From Valencia hispanica (lineage: Eukaryota; Chordata; Actinopteri; Cyprinodontiformes; Valenciidae): 64,000 bases of DNA. The stretch is taken from contig OY747722.1 in the NCBI GenBank assembly GCA_963556495.2, forward strand, positions 27,666,501 through 27,730,500. Reading direction: 5' to 3'. A program made the position numbers and the translations under genes. Below are positions 1-11,286 of this stretch, one piece after another. Below the pieces are notes generated by a model, which saw only the letters and a program-made list of their open reading frames with translations, had not been told where the DNA came from and did no database searches. How positions within the stretch are numbered: the first letter of the stretch is position 1; every line of letters begins with the position of its first letter.

Positions 1-984
1 AGGGCAGCTGTGGCTGCAATGTAGCTTACCACCATCAGTGTGTGGATGAATGGGTGATTGACTGATTGTAAAGTATTTTGGAGTCCTCGGACTTGATAGT
101 ATGCTATGCAAGTGAAGGCCATTTACCATTCTTATAGATCCAGTTTTTCATAAACACGCTCGCTCCCTGCAGTGCTGTAGCTTCCAGCTAAATTTTATTG
201 ATTCAATCCAAAAGGGGTTTTTTTTTTTCATTTTTCCAACTGCTGCTGCTGCTGTTGGGACCCCGGTTGCTGTAACCGCTGTAACACCATAACATAAACA
301 TTCATTTTCAAAGTCCGAGCCATCATATTGAAAAAAAGACTCGTCTGTGGACCACCCTGGCATGGTTTAGGAAGTCTTAAGTAAAACGCCATTAGCTGGT
401 TTCTAATGTTAGTCTTTCCCCTATGGAACAAAATTAGTACTTGGTTAGTTTTAGGGAGTGTATTGTGTTATTTAGTTTTTTTCACATGGTTGATTATCAT
501 AGCATTGATAAGCAATTATATACCGTTTTAAATTTAATCAACAAATCCGTCCCATCAACCTGAAAAAAGAAATAATTTCCTTTCCATTGAGCAATCTCTG
601 AAGATTTATGCATATGTCCTCAAATTGAGATTTATTTATGATCACTCAAAGATAAATATACTTCAACTAAAGGTTACACTAAGAATCAATAGGAGGTATT
701 AAGACAGCCAAGAATTACAAATATAACTCAACTATTGTGATCTCTCTGACATTTAATGAGTATAAGTAAAAGAAGCAAATACAGATCAATTCTACTAACT
801 AGTGCTAGAAGGTGAATGTTTCATCATAGAGAACTGAACATTGAAAATATTACTTGGATTGATTTAAGGCTATCAGTAGTTTACCTGCACCTCAAAACGT
901 AGTGGAAAAGAGCAATATGGGTGAATTTTAAGTTGCAATACATACAGTGAAAAGTTAAGAGATTTTAATATCAGAAGTTAGTAG
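1..984. other. No gene seen
   Basis: AT-rich sequence with short ORFs only, including a CAG/CTG-rich patch at 241-260. Nothing supports a gene. Confidence 0.5.
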
Positions 985-1060
985 CTCTGTTGCATTGGTT
1001 CAAATCCTGGCCTGGGGTCTTTCTGCATGCCCCCTCTAGGGAACAAACATTTTTTCTTGC
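985..1060 (+). repeat. SINE head fragment
   Basis: Contains GGTTCAAATCC, a tRNA-type B box, followed by the tggggtctttctgcatg motif shared with the longer copy at 14640-14825. Confidence 0.45.
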
Positions 1061-1153
1061 CCCACCCCTGAATTTAAATATTATTGAGAACCTGATCATA
1101 TGTAAGTATATATCTGTACAACCCATAAAATCTCCTGATTATTGGAACAGATT

Positions 1154-1206
1154 AATAAAATGAGCTGCAACAACTTCAATTTTAGGTAGTTGCAGCTCAT
1201 TTTATT
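1154..1206. repeat. 18-bp inverted repeat (hairpin)
   Basis: AATAAAATGAGCTGCAAC at 1154-1171 and its exact reverse complement at 1189-1206, spacer 17 bp. Possibly a small MITE remnant. Confidence 0.7.
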
Positions 1207-2224
1207 GTTTTAAGTCTTAACACTATTTCCAAGTTCAGTTTATTAACTCAATGTGCAGCATTTAATCAAGTGTGCTCAGTCTTTGGTTCTCAGAGGAGAA
1301 AACTTACAAATCATTGACTGAGATGTCTATTGTTGGATTAAATAGTAATATTCAAAACCTTTTTATACTATAAACAATGCTTACTGGTCAGCTTCATCAG
1401 CTTTTCCTTTTTGAAAAATTATATAACGTCTTTACCTCCGTCACCTGCACCGTTTTTCTTTTCGCTGTCACAAACATCTCTTGTGCCCTATTAAATCCGT
1501 TTCATTATTTTCCTAATTCTGTTTTATTTTTCCAGAATTCCACTTTTTATTTTAATTTACTGAATTCCACTTTTTCCATTCTGACCATATTTATTAACCC
1601 AAAAGTTTGAAATTATGGAGTAAATAGCCAAAGAGATCCACATTTGCTGTTATTCACATATAATTTGACAAATATATATATATAATAGTATACCGAGCGT
1701 TTCCCTGTCTTTTTTACAGAAGTAAAACCTTATGTGCAAAGCCAAGAGTCTCATGTTTTTCACATTTTATAAAATAAAATCTCACTTTTAAAATGCTTTA
1801 GTTGAACTCAGCACCAAACCATGTCTCATAAAGAGACCTGGAAACAGTAAATCCTCGTGCTCACTTCAAAAATGATCAGGACCTTTGTTCATTTTTATTT
1901 CCTAACTCTGTCCCAGACTCCACTGAAATACATGTCTGTGTTTTTATGTTTAGCTCTCATGTCCCTGCAGACCTTGCAGCCTGTGAAATGACAGAACTTA
2001 TAGAAGGTTCGTTCTCCCGATTCATAAACATTGCTAGCATTGACCCTTGTGCTAAGCTCTGATTTTTTTTTTAGATTTTTTTTTTTTTGGAGGAGGAGGT
2101 TTTTTGGAGGTTTTTCAGTTTGTTTGGTTTTTTTTGCCATGACTGGCTGGTGACTGGAGGATTGTTTACCATTTAAGCATGATAAAGACAAGTCGTCCTG
2201 CCTCTTGCACCCCCCGGCCACCTA

Positions 2225-2447
2225 GTACTGGGTCAATTGGTCTCTCTAAATTGCCCGTGGCTATGAGTGTGTGTGTGCATGCCTGTTTGTCCTGTGTCTC
2301 TCTATGTTTCCTAACGATGGACTGGCGACCTGTCCAGGGCGTACCCCGCCTCTCGCCTGATCACTGCTGCAGATAGTCACCAGCTTTTCTCCCCGACCCA
2401 GCAAAGGATAGACGGTATAGATAATGAGTGGATGGATGGACAGAGTT
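2225..2447 (+). repeat. Teleost SINE-like repeat, 3' part with GGATG tail
   Basis: Contains tctctaaattgcccgtgg, gatggactggcgacctgtcc and cgtaccccgcctctcgcc, ending in gtggatggatgg. The same blocks recur at 34412-34548 and, reversed, at 13368-13566. The tail suggests mobilisation by a Rex3/RTE-type LINE. Confidence 0.75.
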
Positions 2448-2519
2448 CATTCATTAATGGAAAAAAAAATGTGTTCAAAATAAGTTGTCCTTCCTTGGCA
2501 CAACTACTCCCGATCACCA

Positions 2520-2710
2520 GCAATCAGTCTGCTTCAACACTGGAAAAGAATTTTGGCCCAAACTTCTTCACAGACTCTTTTTAATTCAGCCATGTTGGAG
2601 AGTTTTCAAGCATGACTTCCCTGTTTAAAGTCATTCCACAGCATCTCAAAAGAATTTTACCTACTCCCTGGACTTACTGGTGAGCTTTGCAGCATCGTCT
2701 TGCTACATAA
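2520..2710 (-). mobile_element. Tc1-like transposon relic, antisense
   Basis: Blocks such as cattccacagcatctcaaaa recall the reverse strand of teleost Tc1-like transposases. Too decayed to translate. Confidence 0.4.
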
Positions 2711-3034
2711 CCTACAACCTAAGTGTGCTTATGCTAAAGGTCACAAACTAATGGACACATATTCTTCTATTAGAGATTTATTAAAGAGGCTATATGCAAC
2801 TTTTTCCCCAAAATAAACGTAACAATAGCCTTTTTATTTGACCATTTATGACTCAAACATTTCCTGATGAGCATACAGCTCACAGTGGGTGCACCTATAA
2901 GCCTGTATCCAATTTTTTCTATTTTCTGTCAGGTCGGATTTTCCCGCGCTGTCTGCGGATGTGACGTCAAGCGCGTTCGTGTTAAATGTTTCAGATCACT
3001 CTAGTCGCGCTAGTCAGCACTCGCAAGCAGTTCA

Positions 3035-3421
3035 ATGGATTGTGCGAATACACAGAAGAGACCAAGGACAACTTTGACACCAACAGTAACTCCACATAAG
3101 ACTAAGAAAGTTAAACCCGAAGTGCCCGAAAAAGATCAAAGATTGAGAGCGACCGGCGTAGGAGCGCGCGCTGAGAGAGCGAGCAGAAAGGAAGAGCAGT
3201 TCCATTTTTTGGCCACAGGTGTCAGTCGTGAGTTTAAATTTCAGAAAATTCCATATAGCCCCTTTAAAGAGCAGGATTTATGGTTCCATCAATTATGGCA
3301 TGTCTTCCAGGTCCATCACACTACCACCACTGTGTTTGACTCTGTTATTTGTGTTAGTTTTTTAGGTAACTTTGTTACCTACCAAGTAGGGTATAATGCA
3401 TTGCTTTTTGAGATCATTTAG
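3035..3421 (+). other. Unrecognised 128-codon ORF
   Basis: Starts MDCANTQKRPRTTLTPTVTP; the first 60 residues are Lys/Arg-rich and the rest looks non-coding. The upstream stretch (CpG-rich, gcgctgtctgcggatgtgac) resembles teleost DNA-transposon ends. No splice continuation or family recognised. May be repeat-derived. Confidence 0.15.
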
Positions 3422-3699
3422 TGTTCTTCATGTTCATGACAGGCGGTACTTAAGTGATTCTGTAATTCTACGGGTAATGAAAACCTCTTGTATTTACTCA
3501 GGTTATATCTAAATGACAAAAAAAGGAAAAACAGAAGAAATCAATAATTAAGGGAATGTACTGACATAACATCTTTTCCCTTTTTTTGCTGTGGTAATTG
3601 TCTCTTGTCACTTAATTTTGACCCTGTCCCTTGTTTCCGTGTGGATGTGTGCCCTTGAGTCTAAATTAAAGGTACCTGCTGACACTGTAATCAGTGCCA

Positions 3700-4315
3700 A
3701 CTCTCATTGTGCGGTGCTGCAGCAACACTGCCACAGCAAGCACCCTTTTCTGATTGGCCCACTGTCAGAGCAGCCTGATCTCAGATTGGCTGGAAGGAAA
3801 GCCTGGTTAAAGAAGCCGATGAGCAGCGCACACACCCCCTCACTCGATCTCCCTCTTTCTCCCTCTCTCTCTCCCTCACACTGTAAACATCCTGCTTTTG
3901 CTTGTGCGTTTCTTCTCTTTTCTTTGCGGATCTTTTGAATGCGAGCTTTTCTATGACTGAGCAGTCAGAGAGTACGCGTGCGCTTGTGCGTGTTTGGAAT
4001 GTTGATCCGGCCGATGCAGTGATGTTGGGGAGTGTGGGGTAAAAAGTGGGGATGCTGGTTTCCCTCGTGGGACGCCGTGTTTGTTTGTATCCCTCAGTGA
4101 GGCTGTTTACTCTCTGGTGCTGCAGGGAAACGCAGGCTGGTCGTTGGGTTTCAGTGTGTGTGTGTGTATGCGTGTGTTTGCATGTTTCTATGTGGAGGAG
4201 TCCTCTGGCTGTTTTGGCATTTGCTTCAGCTCAGCTGGGAAGCCCCCCCTCCCTTCTCCCCCTCTCCTCCGTTCTGAGGGGTGAAGCTGCCTCTATATCT
4301 GCCCACCTTCACACG
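3700..4315 (+). promoter_or_regulatory. ano4: Candidate ano4 promoter and non-coding first exon
   Basis: A pyrimidine-rich, relatively GC-rich, apparently repeat-free stretch. It has two inverted CCAAT boxes (ATTGG at 3753 and 3785), CT-rich initiator-like tracts (3835-3885) and a perfect donor GTGAGT at 4316. It lies 14.6 kb upstream of the first coding exon, as expected for a TATA-less neuronal gene with a non-coding first exon. The link to ano4 is inference from position only. Confidence 0.33.
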
Positions 4316-5211
4316 GTGAGTGTTGTCAAGTTGTCTTGAAGCAAAGGCAGCTTGTTCTTCAGAGTGCTGCAGTGGTCTCTTTCATGTGTTGCCATATCCT
4401 CCTCCTCTTCCTCACCTTTTTAGCCTGGCTCATTCCTCACACTCAGCTCCCTGTGACCATGCAAGCATATGACCTTCAATCACTCGCTCTCCCAGCCACT
4501 GTGCTGGTTAACTGTTTTTCATACACTCTACTTCTCCATCACGCATGATGCATTACTTCAAAGAAATGCATAAAGGTCATGTCATTGACGCTGGAGAGTA
4601 TGAGTAAATTGTCTGCTGGATGTGTGGTGCCAGCGCACCAGCAGCAGGTCGGCCAGCATGAAATCACCATCATTCCTGACGGAAAACACATCCAAGGACA
4701 ATGATGGATGCATCCAGATGGCGTGAACAATTTTCCCGACACTCGATCCTCTGAGCAGCAAACCGTACACCCCCCACCATCTTCTATTCTGTTCTCAGTG
4801 TCTCAGGTTTGCGCTGCGAACAGATGCAGCAAGGAACGTCAATCTCTTTCTCGGAAAATATACCGTATATGCTTTGAAAATTATTTCCCCCTCACAGGTT
4901 TATTCTGTTTTTGCCTGGTATGTTATACATAAATCACCAAACAAATTTTAACATCAGACAAAGATAAACGGAGAAAAAACTAGATGGACATTTCAACTGT
5001 TTTTATTTATTTAGAGAGAAAAAAAAACTATTTGAAGCCTACACCTTTGTGAAAAAATTGTAATTTTCAAATCAGGTTTGTTATTGGTACAATTTCACTA
5101 GCGACAACCAGACATTAATTATTGCTACACCTGTAGAATCCAAACAAATTACATAAGTAGGATCTGTCTGATTGCATGAAGTAGACTAAGCAATCAAGAA
5201 GCAACACATTA

Positions 5212-6130
5212 TGCCCAAATCTAAAGAGATTCAAAAACAGATTAGAAACAAAGTCAGTGACACCTATCCGCCTGAAAATGGTTACAAAGGCATTCAGTAA
5301 ACAATAGTGATAACCTTTATTAACAAATGGAGAAAGATTTAACAGTGAAGAACCTTCCTAGGAGTGGCTGACTTACCAAAATTACTCAGAGAACGCAGTA
5401 ATGACTCTTTCACGATACCCAAAAAGAACCCACAGCAACATGTATAGCCCTCACCGCCTTTAGTTAAGGTCGCTGTTCATTATTCAACAATAGGAGAGAG
5501 ACTTTGCAAAAATGGCCCCCATGGGAGAGCTCCAAGGCCAAAACCATAGCTGACCAGGAAAAACAGAAAGGCCTGAGTTACATTTGCCAAAAATAATATT
5601 GATGAGCCCCAAGACTTTTGGGAAACGAATCTCTAGACTGACAGGACGGCGGGGAATTTTTGGAAGCTGCGTAACCCTTTATAACCCTGACTTAAAAAGT
5701 CTCAACAACCTGATAAAGAAGGCTGGTTCTGTTCTGGGGACGACTGTGGAACCACTGGAGATGATAATGCAGGACTCTTCATACAATCAAAAGAATTACG
5801 GACAACCCTGAGCATCCTCTTAATGAGACTATCCTGCAACAACACAGTGTCTTCAGTCGGAGGCTTCTTCAGTTTTCGCTGCAACAGAGACCGCTACAGG
5901 AAATCCTTCTTGCCCTGATCTACAACAACTCCTTAAATAGTTAATCGTATGAGCTACAACAACACTTACTTTCCCTCTGAGATCAATAAAGTATTTTTGA
6001 ATTTGAATATCTAGTGTCAAACTAACGAAATTTCAGAAAAAGAGCATCATTCCGACAGTCAAACATGGTCATGCAAGTGTGATGGTTCAGGGTTGCTTTG
6101 CTTGTACAGGACCTGGGCCTGAAAATCCCC
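5212..6130 (+). pseudogene. Tc1-like transposase relic split by a LINE tail
   Basis: The 5' part starts MPKSKEIQKQIRNKVSD, the usual Tc1 N-terminus, then degenerates to the DPQDFW-equivalent region near 5630. The Tc1 sequence resumes near 6010 (ccgacagtcaaacatggtc... gacctgggcct). It has many stops and frameshifts; no TIRs recognised. Confidence 0.75.
5632..6009 (+). mobile_element. LINE 3' end (L2/Rex1-like) inserted in the Tc1 relic
   Basis: Encodes a decayed reverse-transcriptase C-terminus (KKAGSVLGTTVEPLEM) and ends with cctctgagatcaataaagta followed by a TTTGAAT-type tail. 5'-truncated. Confidence 0.7.
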
Positions 6131-8930
6131 AAAAATCGGACCTTCACTAAAAGCACAGTCAATAAACGCACCCTAGGCCTGGTTCACACGACAGGAGTTT
6201 TAGGGAGCCGATTTTTGTTGCAGCTGCTGCAATTAATGTCACAACAAATTCGGTTTAGGGGCCAATTCAGGTCAGTTTGGTTCGGATAGCTTGTTCCCTT
6301 TTGAAAACTGCTTGATGTATTTACTCAGTATATCTTTGTCTGATATTAAGTTGTTTGCTGATCTGAAATATTTCAGAAAGACAAATGAGTAAAAGCAAGA
6401 TATCTGGAATGAGGAAAATTCTTTTTTTTAGGAAACTGCATATCTAATGATGGTATCAACATAAAAATTACATCAGATCAAATAAATCTAATCAATTGGA
6501 GGTTTCTTTGGCTTTGTTTCAGATCATAATCTTTCATAATAACCCATATTCCTATCAAACATTTTTTTTGTATGTTTGCCCATCCATTCTTCAGCTTATG
6601 GACTCCAATAGCTTCATTTAAAAAATAAAATAACATAAAAAAGCCCATACCATGATGTCCCTACCTCCAAATGTCAGTGTTGGTGTGGTGTTTTTGGGGT
6701 GTTGCAGTGCAATTCTTCCTCTAAACATGCAGTGAGAAGTGGGATTCAAACCGGTCACTGTTAATTCCAATGGATTTCAGCTCTTTCCACCTCCTTTTCT
6801 TCATGCTTTTAATTATATATTCCCCCTATCATTCCCCCTTGTTAAACCTAATTTAGGGACTAATTTGGGTAGATTTCTTTGTGTATGTGTATGTAGAATA
6901 CATTTGAATGTTCATGGTTATTTTGCTCACTAACATTTAGGTGGGACTACTGCATATATTTTAAAGTGGAACAAGACATCAGAAATATGTAAAAAGATCA
7001 TTGTAATATCCTTTTAAACTCAAATAGAATAAGCACTATGGTAAACTTTGTTAAATGTAGTGCTAATCAGGTGATGTACTGTGACTTGAGCTACCTAACT
7101 CCCACACAGGAATGATCGAGTGTAAATACCTTATATTGCTTTAGAGGGCAGAAACACAAAACAGAGCAGCATAAAATATCACACGCTCATTAAATATGGA
7201 TCTGACACACTAATATCCAATCACAACCCACTTTATGCTGCTCATATTCCTTGTCATAAGCTAATGACTATAAAAATGGGAGATTCTTTTTCAAAACGGT
7301 TGAACTAATACTATTACTATATTGATTTAACTAATGATGATAAGCAAGGGAGCAAGGGAACATTGTGTCCTCAAAGTCAATGTGTTAGAAGAAGGAAAAT
7401 TGATATAAATGAAATTGACAAGGGCTAAATTTCTGGGTCAGAGTATCTCCAAATATATATATATATGTATATGTAGCTTTAGACAGGAAGGCTAAATGCT
7501 TCCATTGTTGTTGAACTTGTTGATTTGGTTTTATTGTCCGCTAGTTTGTATTACTATGTGTGGCACTTGTTTTCTGTTGGTTTGTTGCACACTTTGATTT
7601 GATTGAATAATTCAGTAGAAGGAAGCAAAAATGAGCTGCAGACAGAGATGGAGCCAATAGCAGCAGAGCTGTTCCAATCAAACATTGAAGTTGGTCCCAG
7701 TTTTTTAAGTAGAATGTTTTTGTGCTAGATATTGCTAACCAAGTAAACACTCTTGATGCATCATGACTTGATGTAGCCCAGTTGTTTGCATAAGAATATT
7801 TAGTTTGTGTTTTGTATTATTAGTTTACAATAATCATACATTGCATACTTAATTCTGATATAATGATTTAGTACAGGGTAGGAGAGATGACCTAAAGAGA
7901 GGAGCTGTAGCTGCAGCTCCAGCAGAAGCACCAGCATCATCATTAGGAATGTGAACTGGTAACAATTAAATATTCTCACATTGTGTTTTAGATAATTCAT
8001 AAGAAAAGGTAATTTAATTCCAACCATCATAATACCTATTAAAATATAGATAGAAGCAAATTCAAAACAGGTCAATAACAGTGCATCGTTGTCGACATAA
8101 TGAATGAAATAAGTAAAGCTTTGCTTTACCTTATTTGCTCATTTACCATTTTTGACAGAGCCAAACATGATGAGAGAAGACCAAGTGGTGGGATGGAGAA
8201 GAGATAAGGACAGAGAGAGACAGCAATAGGTGAATAATGTATGAATGATAGTATGTGCACGGTGTTTGTGAGCAATCTAATCCTAAATATATAAATTTAT
8301 GGAGTTCAATGGTGGAAGGAGAGAGTTGGAGAAAGCAAAGACAATTGGGAAAAAGAAAGGGACATTCAAGTAAAGAAGATGAAAGGGAGACCAACAGAAG
8401 CAAGTGAAGAAAGATTGATAAAACTAAGTTATTGTTTGGTTCTGCTGTTTTCATATGTATTTTTCCAAAACCAAAAACATTGAACATTAAACAATAAATT
8501 GAACATTAGATATAAAATAATTAGCCATTGTATATTAGATGACACATTACACTGTTTTGCATGCATTGAAAATAACTTATAAATTAGGTACCTTACTATG
8601 TATGGTATAGTCTACTATGCTAACAAAAATATCACAACTTCTCTGGGCTAAGCCCGGGTGCTCCTTAAAGGCTGGAGACGTCCCTGGATGCTGGTATGTT
8701 CTCCAGGAATATGGCCAACAAGTTAGGACCAAGAAGGTTCCAGAAAGCAACCCATACATAACTCCTTGAAAGCAACTCTTACTTTCCTGAAAAGTAATCT
8801 CTAGGTTCCTGTAATGTACAGCCTCTTTAAAATATTCTCATTATCATTTCTTGATCTTGATGCCGACATTATAATGTGCTTGAACTACCGATATTTTTGG
8901 CTATTAAGTTTTTAAGCCTTGGATATGACA
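6131..8930. other. No gene seen; short DNA-transposon end at 6175-6260
   Basis: ggcctggttcacacgacagg near 6177 matches, in reverse, the end near 53310-53330 (cgtgtgaaccaggcc), so it is a shared transposon terminus. The rest is AT-rich with short ORFs and an AT dinucleotide patch at 7455-7475. Confidence 0.45.
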
Positions 8931-8935
8931 ATATA

Positions 8936-9660
8936 CCGTAATCTTCGGAATATAAGCTGCAATTTTTTTCATATGCTTTGGATCCTGTGGCCTATACAAA
9001 AATGTGGCTAATTTATCGATTTTATTTTACTGGCTAATGGCCAGTACTCTAGCAGGTAGTGTAAAAATGAGACAGACATGTGGGGAAAGATTATGCGCCG
9101 ACGAAGACACTACCGGTAGTTTTCATGCACACACCCTCATCATGGAAAACGCACAAAGAAATGCATCTTTGTGAAGGAAATAGAGCTACTGCAGGTAACC
9201 TTGACATCACTGGATTGATGGTGAGACGTTGGAGGAGGCAGCGGGAAGAACAGAGTCAGTGTAAAAAGACGACAAAAGCTTTCAGAGGACATAAAGCCAC
9301 TGAAGAAGATGACTTCAGTGGATTTAGTGAGAAAGGGGAAGATGAAGATAGCGACCAATGACTTTTCTTGTAGGTTAAAGTCTGTTTTATTTTCTAACCA
9401 GACATGTTACTGTTGTGTTGTGTTAGTGCCATACTGCCGATTTTCAAGCAAAGTTTGGGGAAAAAAAGCACGTCTTAAATTAAAACTAAAAACAAACCTT
9501 CTGGGTTCCATCTTTCTGTGTAAAGTCTCATGATACAACATGAAAATGTGCAGCTTATATTCAGGTGCGGCCTTTATATGTAAGATATGTATAAGATTTA
9601 TTTTATTTTAAAATGTAGTTGGTGCGGCTTCTATTCAAATGTGCCCAATAGTTTGAAATT
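8936..9660 (+). mobile_element. Pogo/Tigger-like element, copy A
   Basis: The ends carry cgtaatcttcggaatataag and related gcggcttatattcaggtgcg blocks. Inside is a HTH-like piece (MVRRWRRQREEQSQCKKTTK, AFRGHK) followed by an acidic end (DDFSGFSEKGEDEDSDQ). No catalytic domain, so non-autonomous. Assignment to pogo rests on the CENP-B/Psq-like HTH. Confidence 0.6.
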
Positions 9661-10839
9661 ACACCTGAGTATGTAAAAATATTTTAATACCATAGTATAA
9701 AAACAATGGTTTAAGGGGGTTATTTTTTATTTTATTATTTTATTTCTTCTTACCCTGAAAGACATAAATCATTTGAGGAATTAAAAAGCATCAGTGGAAT
9801 CAGTTAAAGCAACTGATGCATGGGCCATTGCTTCACTGATGCATGGGTGTTAAGGACTCTCACCAGCACTTCCTCTGAATATTGTAGATGTTTCCCTTTT
9901 ATGAATACATTTATTTTGATCAGTTGGAATGCCTCAACGAAGGATATAGAAAAGGGTGAAAGCAGTGACTAGATGAAAGAGTATATGATGAAACTGAGAT
10001 CTGAGGATGGGGTCAGTTTCTCTTTTCTTTTATGTGTGCTCCATTCAGTGCACCATGTGATCTCAGATGTGGCTTGTGTTACACATGAACCGCCGAGCTG
10101 TTAAAGTTTGATAGATACATTGTTTAACCCATCACAATGTTACCAGTCAGTGCAGCAGCAAAATGTAAGCTATTCTGTAACATCTTAATCCCCAGACTGC
10201 TAACATTTATAGTAAGCAATTCTAATTTCCACTAATGAGAGCATGGTTGAAGTTCTGTAGCTACTTTGGAAATTGGGTCAGTAATATATTAAATACTGAA
10301 AGTGAAGTTAACAAACTAAAACAGTTGAGCACCTCTTATATTTTTATGTAATATTTATTAAATTGCACAGAAAATCAACAAGTGTGAGTATAAGACAAAA
10401 AGTGTATCAGATAACAAAAAAGGACCCAGTTAGGACAACTGTGCTATAAAAAGAAGGGAATCCTTGCTAAAACCTAGAAATGTTGTATTAAATGTCCAAC
10501 TTGTCTGTTCATGTTCTATAATAAATCAGTTCTATGCAAGTTCTCAAAATAAACTAACCAGCATGTTCATTGGTTGTGGGAAGATATTAGAGTATTCAGA
10601 GAAACATGATACATTCACAAAGAAATCTTGACAATTCTATATTTCTTTAGATGAAAATAAACAACTAGAAAATAAATATTTTTGAAATATATTTTAATAA
10701 GCTTAAAATGTTTAATTTTGATATTTTTACACAGACTTTTTACAAGAAAGTCCTTTTGTTTTTTAACCATTTCTCATACCCCCATCACACTGCTGCATAA
10801 ATGCCTTTTGTTTTAATGCTGCACAAAGACATGTCAGTA
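9661..10839. other. No gene seen
   Basis: AT-rich sequence without convincing ORFs, repeats or signals. Confidence 0.5.
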
Positions 10840-11125
10840 TGTTAAATGGCCTGTACTTGTAAAGCGCTGTATCTAGTCCTGAGGAACCAAAAGGGCTTTA
10901 CACTATATTCAGTCATTCACCCACTGGTGATGGTAATCTGCACTGACAGAAGCGAGGCTACTGTATACTGGCACCACTGGACCCTCTGACCAATAGGCAG
11001 GGCGGGTGAAGTGTCTTGCCATAGGACACAACGACCAAGATGGACAGAGCGGGGGTTTGAACCAGCAACCCTCACGTTACAGGACGCACTCCTAACTCCT
11101 GAACAACGGTTGCTCTCGACACAAT
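10840..11125 (-). repeat. SINE-like repeat, antisense
   Basis: Read on the minus strand, the head near 11125 has a tRNA-like B box (ggtttgaacc region at 11050-11062) and the tail ends at tacaggccattt. Internal blocks include cattcacccactggtgatgg and gggtgaagtgtcttgcc. Confidence 0.6.
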
Positions 11126-11286
11126 AGCAAGATTTCAGTTTGATCATCAAATGAGCTAGGAAGCCCCCAAATGTTTTGGACCTGTCAAAAATTATGCTAC
11201 ATAACAACCATTGCTGCATGTGCACTATTGCTACAGAACCTACCCAACTACAACTCCAAAACTGCAGCAATGACCCAATGATAATA

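Noticed and set aside
985..1060. tRNA gene
   Set aside because: B-box-like motif present, but no cloverleaf or A box at the right spacing; it matches the SINE head seen elsewhere.
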